In this document: positions 16,637-25,315 of the stretch, in pieces
Layout: every line of letters begins with the position of its first letter
Position numbering within the stretch: the stretch's first letter is position 1
Source: Deminuibacter sp966424055
Lineage (GTDB): Bacteria > Bacteroidota > Bacteroidia > Chitinophagales > Chitinophagaceae
NCBI GenBank assembly: GCA_966424055.1
Contig: CBJLMB010000002.1
Location: 310,001 to 374,000 of the forward strand
Direction of reading: 5' to 3'
Length of the DNA: 64,000 bases
Notes under the pieces: model-generated
Database searches by the model: none
What the model was told of the DNA's origin: nothing
What the model saw: only the letters and a program-made list of their open reading frames with translations
Program-made: the position numbers and the translations under genes

Positions 16637-18445
16637 ATGAGTGAACGAGTAAAAAAGAAGATTTTCGATTTTTCGCTGTTGCAGAAGGTGTTCCTGTTTG
16701 TAAAGCCTTACCGGTTGCAGTTTTACCTGAGTATTGTGCTGGCAATTGCCTTGGCCATATTCACGCCGGTACGCCCGTTCCTGATACAGCTGACCGTAGA
16801 TAAAGCCACCCACAAGCATGTTGCTGTTCCCCACTGGCTGGAACTGCTGCTGTTTAAAACAGACCTGAATGATGCAACCCGCTTTATTGTAGCCGTCACC
16901 ATTTTCCAGATCGTTTTTATTTTTATTGAAACAGTGGTACGCTTCCTGTTCACATTTACGACCTCCCTGCTGGGCCAGAGCGTGGTGAAAGACATGCGGG
17001 TGCGGGTATTTAAAAAAATTCTCGGCCTGAACCTGCGCCAGTTCGATACCACGCCCATCGGCACTCTTACCACCCGTACAATTAACGATATTGAAAGCAT
17101 CAATGATATTTTTTCTGATGGATTGATCCCCATTATTGCCGACCTGCTTTCGATCATTATCACGCTGGCCACCATGTTCTGGATAGACTGGAAACTGACG
17201 CTGATAAGCCTGGTGCCGTTTCCGCTAATGATCGTGGCCACTTATTATTTTAAAGAAAGCGTGAACAAAAGCTTTATCCGTGTACGTAATGCGGTGGCAG
17301 CGCTGAATGCCTTTGTTCAGGAACACATTACCGGTATGCAGGTAGTACAGGCGTTTGCGGCGGAAGACAGGGAGTTTGGCAAATTCAGAAAAATTAACCA
17401 GGAGCACCGGAATGCCAATATCAAATCGATTTTTGCCTATTCTATATTTTTCCCGGTTGTAGAAGTGGTGCTGGCGGTGAGCACCGGCATACTGGTTTGG
17501 TGGATTGCCGACAGGCGCCTGGAAGCCGGTTTGCTGGTATCATTTATCCTGTATCTGAACCAGATATTCCGCCCGCTGCGGGTGATTGCCGATAAGTTCA
17601 ACGTACTGCAGATGGGCATGATCGCTGCCGAACGGGTATTCAGGGTACTGGAGAATGATGATCATATAAAGAAAGAAGGCAATTACCAGCCTGAAAAAAT
17701 AAATGGCGCCATCCGTTTTGACAAAGTATGGTTTGCCTATACCGATGAAAACTATGTGCTGAAAAATATCAGTTTTGATGTTAAAGCCGGGCAAACCATT
17801 GCACTGGTGGGGCATACCGGCAGCGGTAAAACTTCTATTATCAGTTTGCTCAACCGGTTATACCATATACAGAAGGGTACTATCAGTCTTGATAATGTTA
17901 ACATAGAAGATTACAAGCTGGATGCACTGCGCCGCAGTATCGGGGTGGTGCTGCAGGATGTATTCCTGTTTTCCGGGTCGGTGATGGACAATATCACGCT
18001 TCGCGATCCATCCATTTCCAAAGAACAGGTGATAGAAGCGGCCAAACTGATCGGCGTACACGATTTTATTATGCAGCTGCCGGGCGGCTACAGTTATGAT
18101 GTAATGGAAAGAGGCAATACGCTGAGCCTGGGACAACGCCAGCTGATATCCTTTATCCGTGCCCTGTTGTATAACCCTGCGGTGCTGATACTGGATGAAG
18201 CAACTTCTTCCATCGATACAGAAAGTGAATTACTGATACAAAAAGCCATCGATACATTGATTGCCGGCCGTACGTCTATCGTGATTGCCCACCGGCTGTC
18301 TACCATCCGCAAAGCAGACCAGATTATTGTGCTGGATAAGGGGGAAATCAAAGAAGCCGGCACCCATAACCAGCTATTGGAACTGGGCGGATTTTATGCT
18401 AAATTGCATAGCATGCAGTTTGAAAAACAAAAAGCGTTGCTGTAA
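16637..18445 (+). CDS. ABC transporter, fused permease and ATPase (MsbA/lipid A exporter type)
   Basis: The 602-residue half-transporter has six membrane helices in residues ~20-320 (ABC exporter type 1) and a C-terminal nucleotide-binding domain. Walker A is GHTGSGKTS, the signature is LSLGQRQ, and Walker B is AVLILDEATSSID, followed by the H-loop AHRLST. Such homodimeric exporters move lipids, peptides or drugs outward; the substrate cannot be read from sequence. The ATG at 16637 is chosen because the frame upstream runs through the promoter. Its TAA is directly followed by the ATG of the next small ORF, so the three genes to 19131 look translationally coupled. Confidence 0.92.
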   Translation: MSERVKKKIFDFSLLQKVFLFVKPYRLQFYLSIVLAIALAIFTPVRPFLIQLTVDKATHKHVAVPHWLELLLFKTDLNDATRFIVAVTIFQIVFIFIETVVRFLFTFTTSLLGQSVVKDMRVRVFKKILGLNLRQFDTTPIGTLTTRTINDIESINDIFSDGLIPIIADLLSIIITLATMFWIDWKLTLISLVPFPLMIVATYYFKESVNKSFIRVRNAVAALNAFVQEHITGMQVVQAFAAEDREFGKFRKINQEHRNANIKSIFAYSIFFPVVEVVLAVSTGILVWWIADRRLEAGLLVSFILYLNQIFRPLRVIADKFNVLQMGMIAAERVFRVLENDDHIKKEGNYQPEKINGAIRFDKVWFAYTDENYVLKNISFDVKAGQTIALVGHTGSGKTSIISLLNRLYHIQKGTISLDNVNIEDYKLDALRRSIGVVLQDVFLFSGSVMDNITLRDPSISKEQVIEAAKLIGVHDFIMQLPGGYSYDVMERGNTLSLGQRQLISFIRALLYNPAVLILDEATSSIDTESELLIQKAIDTLIAGRTSIVIAHRLSTIRKADQIIVLDKGEIKEAGTHNQLLELGGFYAKLHSMQFEKQKALL

Positions 18446-18637
18446 ATGGCGCAGTCCAAACACATACTACATGAGCCGCAGGCCGATTATGAAAAGGCGG
18501 AAACAGATCAGCTTCGTGCAGCGCTGCAACGCAGTTATTCCCAACGTTTTGACATGCTGATGACCCTCGTTAAAACGGGGATTATGTTGAAGAATGCGAA
18601 AATTACCCGCCACCCCCGGACTTTAAATACCCGTTAA
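18446..18637 (+). CDS. Small ORF upstream of DUF6036 nucleotidyltransferase, candidate antitoxin
   Basis: The 63-residue product (begins MAQSKHILHEPQ) is helical and charged, with no membrane segment. The ATG directly abuts the TAA of the ABC exporter gene, and its own TAA overlaps the ATG of the next gene by one base (TAATG). That tight coupling to a nucleotidyltransferase of the AbiEii-like superfamily suggests a toxin-antitoxin or regulatory pair. I recognise no domain; the antitoxin role is inference from arrangement only. Confidence 0.65.
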   Translation: MAQSKHILHEPQADYEKAETDQLRAALQRSYSQRFDMLMTLVKTGIMLKNAKITRHPRTLNTR

Positions 18638-19131
18638 TGGACGTTTTCAATGAAGAATTGATCCTTTTCTGGACCGCGCTGAATGAACAGCAGGTGAAAT
18701 ATATCATGGTAGGAGGCTTTGCCACAAATATCAACGGATATCAGCGGGTAACGGATGATGTTGATATCTGGATAGAAGATACAGCTGAAAACAGGCAGAG
18801 GCTTCGGGCCGCTTTTGCAGCTTATGGAATGGGTGATTTTGAGCCATTGCTGAGAATTGAATTTATACCAGGGTGGACCTATTTTCATCTTAACAATGGA
18901 ATGCGGCTTGATGTGATGACTTGTGTAAAAGGGCTGGAAGACCTTTCCTATGATGAATGCTACGATATGGCCATCAGGGCAGAAATACACAATATAATTA
19001 TTCCCTTCCTCCACCTCAACCACCTCATCGCAGCCAAAAAAGCGGCCAACCGGCCCAAAGATCAGCTCGATGTGCTTTACCTCGAAAAGATTCAGAAAAT
19101 ACTGGAAGAACAGGAAAAACGAAATGGGTAA
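18637..19131 (+). CDS. DUF6036-type nucleotidyltransferase
   Basis: The 164-residue protein has the minimal nucleotidyltransferase core: IMVGGFATNINGYQRVTDDVDIWIED, where the GG loop and the D-V-D pair would bind metal and nucleotide. Related proteins (DUF6036, AbiEii and MenT-like toxins) transfer nucleotides to tRNA or other targets, but many members are uncharacterised. A conserved late segment HLNHLIAAKKAANRPKDQLDVLYL fits the family. The one-base overlap with the preceding small ORF argues for a functional pair. The gene ends 50 bp before the atpB promoter. Confidence 0.8.
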   Translation: MDVFNEELILFWTALNEQQVKYIMVGGFATNINGYQRVTDDVDIWIEDTAENRQRLRAAFAAYGMGDFEPLLRIEFIPGWTYFHLNNGMRLDVMTCVKGLEDLSYDECYDMAIRAEIHNIIIPFLHLNHLIAAKKAANRPKDQLDVLYLEKIQKILEEQEKRNG

Positions 19132-19181
19132 GAATTTTGGGATTTTGTACTGATATATTCGCTTTTTCGTACGTCAACACC

Positions 19182-19189
19182 TATCTTTG
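19182..19189 (+). promoter_or_regulatory. -7 box (TATCTTTG) of the atpBEFH operon
   Basis: TATCTTTG is a perfect TAnnTTTG match, 21 bp before the atpB ATG at 19211. No exact TTG lies at the -33 position. The in-frame TTG at 19187 is part of this box and is not used as a start. Confidence 0.65.
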
Positions 19190-19210
19190 CCGCCAAATTC
19201 GAGGACTAAT

Positions 19211-20335
19211 ATGGCCTTCAGGAGCATGAAATACTTACTGGTAGCGGCTTTCAGCCTGTTTTTAGTATCATTTTATCAGCCTGCTTCTGCGCAGGAAAAT
19301 GCCGGTTCTGAGACGGAAAAAACCGAAGCTGCGCCGGAAAAGAAAGGTAGTTTTGATCCTGCCAAAGTAATCATGGAGCACATTATGGATGCCCATGAAT
19401 TTCATTTCGCCTCAGTGGGCGGCCACCCCATCGCTATCCCGCTGCCAGTGCTGCTTTACTCTCCGCAAAGAGGTCTTTCATTTTTCTCCTATGGCAAATT
19501 TGAAGAGGGGAAAGAAATATACAACGGCTATAAATCAGAAGAAGGTCATATTGTTGCTGTAGATGCCAATGGCAAACCCGATGAGTCTGTAAAAGTGTAC
19601 GATCTGAGCCTTACCCGCAATGTGGTGCAGATGATCATTGCCCTGGTTTTGCTGGTAGTACTGATGGTAAATGTGGCCAAAAAATACAAGCGTAATGCCG
19701 GTAAAGCACCTTCTGGTTTTCAGAATGCTGTTGAGCCGGTGATCACTTTTGTAAGGGATGAAGTAGGTAAACCCAACCTGGGGCATTTCTATGAAAAATA
19801 CATGCCTTACCTGCTTACTGTATTCTTTTTTATCCTGATCAATAACCTGATCGGCCTTATTCCCGGTTCTGCAAATGTTACCGGTAATATTGCCTTTACC
19901 ATGGTGCTGTCAGTGATTTCGCTGGTGGTGATCCTGCTGAGCAGCAATGGTCATTTCTGGGCGCATATCTTCTGGCCTCCCGGTGTGCCCTTCCTGGTGA
20001 AGCTGATCCTGATACCTGTAGAGCTGGCCGGTGTGCTGCTGATTAAACCCGCTGCCCTCATGATTCGTCTTTTTGCCAACATGGTGGCTGGTCATATTGT
20101 GATTACCTGTTTTATCCTGCTGATATTCATTTTCGGCGCTATGAACCAGGTGGCTGGCTGGGGTTTTTCTCCTGTATCCATCGCATTTACGGTATTTATT
20201 TACATGATTGAAATACTGGTTGCCTTTATCCAGGCGTTCATTTTCACCAACCTGACTGCTGTATTTATTGGCCAGTCGCTGGAAGGTGCACATAGTGATG
20301 CCAATGGCGGCCATGATGATGCTGTTATTATTTAA
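19211..20335 (+). CDS. atpB: F0F1 ATP synthase subunit a
   Basis: The 374-residue subunit a forms the proton half-channels beside the c-ring. It begins with a cleavable-looking signal sequence (hydrophobic stretch then SFYQPASAQE) and a long periplasmic domain, as is typical in Bacteroidota, so it is longer than the ~270 residues of E. coli. The channel core is in the C-terminal half: LLIKPAALMIRLFANMVAGHI carries the essential Arg, and helices continue to the end. A second ATG at 19226 (MKYLLVAAF) would also keep the signal peptide. First gene of atpB-E-F-H. Confidence 0.95.
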   Translation: MAFRSMKYLLVAAFSLFLVSFYQPASAQENAGSETEKTEAAPEKKGSFDPAKVIMEHIMDAHEFHFASVGGHPIAIPLPVLLYSPQRGLSFFSYGKFEEGKEIYNGYKSEEGHIVAVDANGKPDESVKVYDLSLTRNVVQMIIALVLLVVLMVNVAKKYKRNAGKAPSGFQNAVEPVITFVRDEVGKPNLGHFYEKYMPYLLTVFFFILINNLIGLIPGSANVTGNIAFTMVLSVISLVVILLSSNGHFWAHIFWPPGVPFLVKLILIPVELAGVLLIKPAALMIRLFANMVAGHIVITCFILLIFIFGAMNQVAGWGFSPVSIAFTVFIYMIEILVAFIQAFIFTNLTAVFIGQSLEGAHSDANGGHDDAVII

Positions 20336-20369
20336 CGCTTTATAAAAATCAAACAAAAACCCGATCATT

Positions 20370-20615
20370 ATGTCAGTAATGAACACTTTAATGGATGCAA
20401 GCCTGAGCCACCTGGGTGGTGCAATTGGTGCCGGTTTAGCGGCAATTGGTGCCGGTATCGGTATTGGCCAGATTGGTAAAGGTGCTGTAGAAAGCATCGC
20501 CCGCCAGCCTGAGGCTTCTAACGACATCCGTGCTAACATGATCCTGACCGCTGCGTTCGTAGAGGGTGTTGCCCTGTTCGCAGTTATCGCAGGTATCCTG
20601 GCTGTACTGAAATAG
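20370..20615 (+). CDS. atpE: F0F1 ATP synthase subunit c
   Basis: The 81-residue proteolipid forms the rotor ring. Two membrane helices flank the conserved polar loop ARQPEA. The ion-carrying Glu65 sits in AAFVEGVALF. The Gln and Ser/Thr residues that would coordinate Na+ are replaced (Ile and Gly), so this looks proton-coupled. It lies 34 bp after atpB. Confidence 0.96.
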   Translation: MSVMNTLMDASLSHLGGAIGAGLAAIGAGIGIGQIGKGAVESIARQPEASNDIRANMILTAAFVEGVALFAVIAGILAVLK

Positions 20616-20682
20616 TATTGCCTGGTAGCACAACATTTTTTACTGCATCCAAAGCACAGGGCGGAGGATGCAGTAATTAAAT

Positions 20683-20762
20683 CTGAAAATGAGTTTTCAA
20701 ACAAATAATTGAGTTATCACATTTTCAGGGTGACAAATTTTCAAATAAGCCTATTTTCAAAT
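20683..20762. repeat. Cluster of TTTTCA(A/G) motifs between atpE and atpF
   Basis: Within 80 bp of the 154-bp atpE-atpF gap the motif occurs five times: inverted at 20683-20690, then forward at 20694-20700, 20721-20728, and as ATTTTCAAAT at 20737-20746 and 20753-20762. The same motif is found between pdxA and the epimerase gene (40153-40176). It looks like a dispersed short intergenic repeat. Confidence 0.5.
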
Positions 20763-20769
20763 TCAGTAT

Positions 20770-21264
20770 ATGGAATTGTTATTACCTAATTTAGGATTAC
20801 TCGTTTGGACGCTGATCGCGTTTATCATCGTGCTCCTGATTTTGAAGAAGTTTGCCTGGAAGCCTATCTTAAAAAGCCTGAAAGACCGCGAAACCAGCAT
20901 CGCCGATTCTATCGCTTCTGCTGAAAAAGTAAAAGCTGAAATGGCTCAGCTGAAAAGCGAAAATGAGACCCTGCTGGCCAAAGCCCGTGAAGAAAGAGCT
21001 GCCCTGCTGAAAGATGCCAAGGAAACAGCCGATAAAATGGTGGCTGAAGCCAAACAGAAAGCTAAAACCGAGTACGACCGTATTTTACAGGATGCCCAGT
21101 CTGCTATTATACAGCAGAAAAATGCTGCCCTCACTGATGTGAAAAACCAGGTAGGTAATCTGGTAGTGGAAGTGGCAGAAAAGGTATTGCGTAAAGAACT
21201 GGCCAATAAAGCTGAACAGGAAAACTACATCAAACAGCTGGCTGAAGGGGTTAAATTAAACTAA
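20770..21264 (+). CDS. atpF: F0F1 ATP synthase subunit b
   Basis: The 164-residue subunit b is the peripheral stalk. A single N-terminal membrane helix (LGLLVWTLIAFIIVLLILKKFAW) is followed by the conserved KPILKSLKDRE turn and a long Ala/Lys/Glu-rich amphipathic helix that dimerises and contacts the F1 head. Length is normal. The preceding 154-bp gap is unusually long for an atp operon and is filled with TTTTCAAAT-type motifs. Confidence 0.95.
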   Translation: MELLLPNLGLLVWTLIAFIIVLLILKKFAWKPILKSLKDRETSIADSIASAEKVKAEMAQLKSENETLLAKAREERAALLKDAKETADKMVAEAKQKAKTEYDRILQDAQSAIIQQKNAALTDVKNQVGNLVVEVAEKVLRKELANKAEQENYIKQLAEGVKLN

Positions 21265-21360
21265 TTGGAAAGTGACCGGTTCATGGTACTGAATTGGCAA
21301 CCTGCTTTCAAATACCTGAATGGCCTTTTTTTCAAACGATATATATTTTCAGATTAACAT

Positions 21361-21924
21361 ATGCCTAATCCACGTTTAGCTTCAAGATATGCCAAAAGCC
21401 TGGTTGACCTGGCTGTAGAAAAAGGCTTACTCGAGGCCATTCATTCCGATATGCAATACCTGCGGGCTGTTTGCAAGGCCAGCAAGGAATTTGTAAACCT
21501 GCTGCGCAGTCCTATTGTAAAAGCAGATAAGAAAGATGCCATTCTCAGTGCTGTCATCGGCGGTAAAGTGAATGCGCTGACTGATGCTTTTGTAAAGCTG
21601 CTGGTAAAAAAAGGACGTGAAGGCGACCTGCCTGAAATTGCCCAGGCTTATGTTGACCAATACAATACAATCAAGGGTATTCATATTGTAAAACTGACCA
21701 CTGCAGTTGCGGTGGACGAGCCGGTTAAACAGGCCATCATTTCTAAACTGCAGGCCGAGGCCGGTTTAGCCAATGTAGAACTGAATGCTGCCGTTGATGA
21801 AGACCTGATCGGTGGTTTTGTACTGGAGTTCAACGATAAACTGATAGATGCTTCTATTGCAAGAGACCTGAAAGATGTTCGGAAACAGTTCCTGGAGAAT
21901 GTGTATGTGCACGATATCCGCTAA
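21361..21924 (+). CDS. atpH: F0F1 ATP synthase subunit delta
   Basis: The 187-residue OSCP/delta subunit links the stator b to the alpha3beta3 head. It begins PNPRLASRYAKSLVDLAVEKG, a typical start, and ends with the signature DEDLIGGFVLEFNDKLIDASIARDLKDVRKQF. It lies 96 bp after atpF. A very strong terminator follows, so the alpha subunit gene, normally the next one, is not in this transcript. Confidence 0.95.
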   Translation: MPNPRLASRYAKSLVDLAVEKGLLEAIHSDMQYLRAVCKASKEFVNLLRSPIVKADKKDAILSAVIGGKVNALTDAFVKLLVKKGREGDLPEIAQAYVDQYNTIKGIHIVKLTTAVAVDEPVKQAIISKLQAEAGLANVELNAAVDEDLIGGFVLEFNDKLIDASIARDLKDVRKQFLENVYVHDIR

Positions 21925-21941
21925 CTGGTTGCAATAAAATA

Positions 21942-21983
21942 AAAAAAGAGCGGCGCTTTTCTCAAAAGCGCCGCTCTTTTTTT
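21942..21983. terminator. Strong bidirectional terminator between atpH and the T9SS cassette
   Basis: AAAAAGAGCGGCGCTTTT and its complement form an 18-bp perfect stem with a CTC loop (21943-21981). A runs on one side and T runs on the other serve both convergent genes. Confidence 0.93.
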
Positions 21984-23709
21984 AGCGCAGCAGAACAACC
22001 CATCCTTTTTTGAAAAATGCCTGCTGTGTATCGGTATTGGTATAATGCACCATCCATACATAAGTGCCTGCCGGCGATTTACTGCCTTTGAAATTACCAT
22101 CCCATGCCTGGTCAGGATTGTTTGCCTGAAACACCTGTTCTCCGAAGCGATTGAAAATACGCATTTCATAACCGGTCATTTTACAAGCATGCAGCGGGCG
22201 GAAACTGTCGTTGCGCCCATCACCATTGGGTGTAAATGCATTGGGTAAAAGCAGGTTGCAGGCACAGGTTTGAAAAGCTATTTTGACATGCAGTGTGTCT
22301 TTGCCACAGCCGTTCTTTGCCACAACTGTATAAACGCCTGCCTGTGTTACTGCATAGCGCGGCCCGGTGGTACTATCCTGCCAGGTATAGGTATTGGCAT
22401 TGCCTGCGGCCTGCAGCCAGAAATCTTCGCCGTAGCAAAGCGTTGTATCTTTTGTAAGCGATACTTTGAGGCTGTCATTGAAGCTCACGGTCAGGGTGTC
22501 TTTGTACACACATTGCCCTACGGTAGCGGTAATGGAATAAGTGCCCGGCTTGTATACATAATAAGTTGATTGCCCCGTCTGGTTCTGGTCGTCCCTTTGT
22601 GGTGGAATGGCATGCCAGTTGTACTGCCCGATACCAAAATTGGCATCGAGCACCAGTGAACTGCCTTTGCAGATGGCTGTATCCCTGAAATCGAGCTTAC
22701 GGTCGCCACGGTATTGTACCATAACAGTATCTGTTACCTGGCACTTGTTCTCAATGGTTACAAATACCCAATAAGTACCGGCGTCTGTTACATTCAGTAT
22801 ACTGTCGGTGGCACCGGTGCTCCATTCAAAATGTGTAGCACCGGGAACAGCGGCATTCAGCGGCAGCACCTGCTTGGGGCAAAGCAGGGTATCGGGCCCC
22901 AGGCTGAAGGACGGAGCATCCGGTGGGGAAAAACGGATATTCACTGAATCTTTGTATACACCACAGCCGGGCACATTTGCAATGACAAGATAATGACCAC
23001 CCGGTGCCTGCACTGCCAGCTGCGATTCATGACTGGCCAGCGTATCATTGTTGAGCAGCCAGGTATAATAACCGTTTTGTGTGGCCGCATTGAGCGTAAG
23101 GTTTTCTCCATTACACAATACATGATCTTTCCCCAGTTTGATATGAGGTTTATTGCTGATGAACACACCAATGCTGTCAGCTACAGCACAGCCATTGATG
23201 CTGACGGTATATACTCCTGTTTTGGTTACATGCAAACTGTCTTTGGTGGTTGTGCTGTCATCATTCCATGCATAGGTTGCACCGGGAATAACCGGCGCAG
23301 TAAGTATAGTATCCTGCCCCTGGCAAAGAAAAATATCCGGGCCAAAATTATAAGGCAGTGGATTCACAATGGTAATACTGTCTGCCAGCCGGATAGTATC
23401 GATGGTATTATTGATCACTGTAAGCGATAGATAATATTTACCGGGAGTGGTATAAATATGTGTCGGGTATTTAATACCGGCGGTGTTGTAAATACCAGAA
23501 CCCGGATCTCCGAAATCCCAGCTGATTTTTGTTGGAAATGGCGCCCTGTCAAAAACAGTGGTACCGAAACTGATACTGCTGTTGCTGCAGGTAGAGTTGT
23601 AGTAAATACTGTCTTTACCCGTTGCCTGCGTTTTACCGGCAATAGCAATACCCAGGCTGAACAACAGCAGCAGACAGGATTTCACAAAATAATGTATGAA
23701 TGGGCTCAT
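21982..23709 (-). CDS. Secreted PKD/Ig-like repeat protein with T9SS type B sorting domain
   Basis: The 575-residue protein begins with a signal peptide (CLLLLFSLGIAIAG). A PKD-like domain follows at about 50-120 (ISWDFGDPGSG, YTTPGKYYLSLTV). Then come about five repeated Ig-like modules, each with a YAW/YTW-type strand and a GVYTV or GTYWV strand. The C-terminus (about 485-575; LLPNAFTPNGDGRNDSF, IFNRFGEQVFQ, AGTYVWMVHY) is the gliding-motility-associated type B sorting domain. Such domains direct export through the type IX secretion system and usually surface adhesion or release. Last gene of the four-gene minus-strand cassette, 7 bp after the DUF1501 gene. Confidence 0.9.
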   Translation of the reverse strand: MSPFIHYFVKSCLLLLFSLGIAIAGKTQATGKDSIYYNSTCSNSSISFGTTVFDRAPFPTKISWDFGDPGSGIYNTAGIKYPTHIYTTPGKYYLSLTVINNTIDTIRLADSITIVNPLPYNFGPDIFLCQGQDTILTAPVIPGATYAWNDDSTTTKDSLHVTKTGVYTVSINGCAVADSIGVFISNKPHIKLGKDHVLCNGENLTLNAATQNGYYTWLLNNDTLASHESQLAVQAPGGHYLVIANVPGCGVYKDSVNIRFSPPDAPSFSLGPDTLLCPKQVLPLNAAVPGATHFEWSTGATDSILNVTDAGTYWVFVTIENKCQVTDTVMVQYRGDRKLDFRDTAICKGSSLVLDANFGIGQYNWHAIPPQRDDQNQTGQSTYYVYKPGTYSITATVGQCVYKDTLTVSFNDSLKVSLTKDTTLCYGEDFWLQAAGNANTYTWQDSTTGPRYAVTQAGVYTVVAKNGCGKDTLHVKIAFQTCACNLLLPNAFTPNGDGRNDSFRPLHACKMTGYEMRIFNRFGEQVFQANNPDQAWDGNFKGSKSPAGTYVWMVHYTNTDTQQAFFKKGWVVLLR

Positions 23710-23716
23710 GAATTTT

Positions 23717-25297
23717 TTATTGTCTAACCTTAAGCATGGTTCTTACCTGTTGAACAGACTGGTTTTGTAAACGTGCATAATAGATGCCTGTTGCCAGTGC
23801 GCCGGTTTGAATGGTGATGGTATAAGTGCCTGCCTGGTAATCACGGTCTACCGGGATCATTACCAGCTTACCGGTTGTATCAAACAACTGTATCAATGTG
23901 TGGCCACCGGCTGTTTTAAAAGTTATTCTTGTGCTGTCGCTGAAAGGATTGGGCGCATTGGTGATCAGCTGATCACCGGCATTCAGGTCATCGATGGTGT
24001 TGTTGCACGCGGTGGTTTTAATAAAAGGCAGGTACTGGTAATTTTTCAGCAGCATGGTTTGCACCTCGCTTGGCGGAACACAAAACCAGTCGCGCAGTAT
24101 AGTGGAATAAACCGAGCGGAAATCATACTGCATAGGAACATTGCTACCGCCATCTGTGCCGGCGGGCAGATCAGGGTTTTGGCCCAGCACGCCTTTCTGT
24201 GCATAATCACCAAATACAAATACAGGCTGTGCCGCTCCGTGATCGGTACCTGCACTGCCATTGGAGCGGATGCGCCGGCCGAATTCAGAGAACGTCATGC
24301 CCAACACTTTTTTATTGATGCCGAGGAACTGAAGATCCTGCATGAAAGCATAAATTGCTTCAGATACCTGCTTCAGTAAAATGCTGTGTGTACCGGTTGT
24401 GGTATTATCGCCCTGCACCTGCGACGCATGTGTATCAAAACCCAGCATACTAACCATGTACACACGGGTTTTTAGTCCGCCCGCAATTAAACGCGCAACG
24501 GTTTTCAGCTGTGCTGCCAGTGAATTATCAGATGGATAACCACCATATTGACGGCCTATTTTTTTAGCTGCGCTCACAATTACATCTGCATACTTATTGG
24601 TTTGTTTGGCAATGGTACGCAGGTAAGTAAGTTCATTGCCCATAGGTGTATTGGGTACAGGGTCGGTGATGCCGTTGATGAGATTGTAAAAATCTGTGTC
24701 TGATGGAACCGCCATTGCTGTGATGCCACCGGGAGCCATAAACACAGGAGATAAAACAGAACCGATCTGTATTGCCAGCGGGTCGGGCATCACTGCATTG
24801 GGATATCCCACAGGGAAATTGGCATAGGTTTCACTCAAAAAACGGCCCGTCCAGCCGGTGGACAAATACTGGTTGGCATCTGCACCGGTAAGCCATATGT
24901 CCATTGACCGGAAATGCGAGCCATTGGGCGATGGATAACCTACCGCCTGCAGTACAGCCAGCTGCTCCTGGTTATACAATTGCTGCATACCGGTGAGTGA
25001 AGGATGCAGCCCGGTTTTATCATTGCCATTCAACCGGAGTATTTTTCCTGAAGGAATAGCGATGTTGCTGCGCAGGTTATAATAATTGCTGTAGGTGTCT
25101 ATGGGAATCACCGTATTCAACCCGTCGTTGCCGCCGTTCAGCTGAACCAGTACCAGTACATGATCATTGTCTGTAGCACCTTCCAGTCCTTTTAAAAAAG
25201 AGGCGGCGCCGAATGCTTTTATATTAAAGCCATTGAGCAGTGCCGGGAATACGGCTGCTGCAGGAGCTATGGTCTTAAGAAAATTTCTTCGTTGCAT
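23717..25297 (-). CDS. DUF1501 protein with twin-arginine signal and T9SS type A sorting domain
   Basis: The 526-residue protein has an N-terminal twin-arginine signal (RRNFLKT then a hydrophobic Ala-rich stretch). The DUF1501 domain, related to sulfatases, fills about 35-440 (LVLVQLNGGNDGLNTVIP, MLGFDTHASQ, MTFSEFGRR, DHGAAQPVFVFGD). The last ~80 residues (NAPNPFSDSTRITF, LIQLFDTTGKLV, LATGIYYARLQ) are a type A T9SS sorting domain. No enzymatic activity is established for DUF1501. It is 18 bp downstream of its usual partner, a DUF1800 gene. Passage through Tat followed by T9SS is an unusual combination. Confidence 0.9.
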   Translation of the reverse strand: MQRRNFLKTIAPAAAVFPALLNGFNIKAFGAASFLKGLEGATDNDHVLVLVQLNGGNDGLNTVIPIDTYSNYYNLRSNIAIPSGKILRLNGNDKTGLHPSLTGMQQLYNQEQLAVLQAVGYPSPNGSHFRSMDIWLTGADANQYLSTGWTGRFLSETYANFPVGYPNAVMPDPLAIQIGSVLSPVFMAPGGITAMAVPSDTDFYNLINGITDPVPNTPMGNELTYLRTIAKQTNKYADVIVSAAKKIGRQYGGYPSDNSLAAQLKTVARLIAGGLKTRVYMVSMLGFDTHASQVQGDNTTTGTHSILLKQVSEAIYAFMQDLQFLGINKKVLGMTFSEFGRRIRSNGSAGTDHGAAQPVFVFGDYAQKGVLGQNPDLPAGTDGGSNVPMQYDFRSVYSTILRDWFCVPPSEVQTMLLKNYQYLPFIKTTACNNTIDDLNAGDQLITNAPNPFSDSTRITFKTAGGHTLIQLFDTTGKLVMIPVDRDYQAGTYTITIQTGALATGIYYARLQNQSVQQVRTMLKVRQ

Positions 25298-25315
25298 GAA
25301 TTTGTCTTTGCAGGG

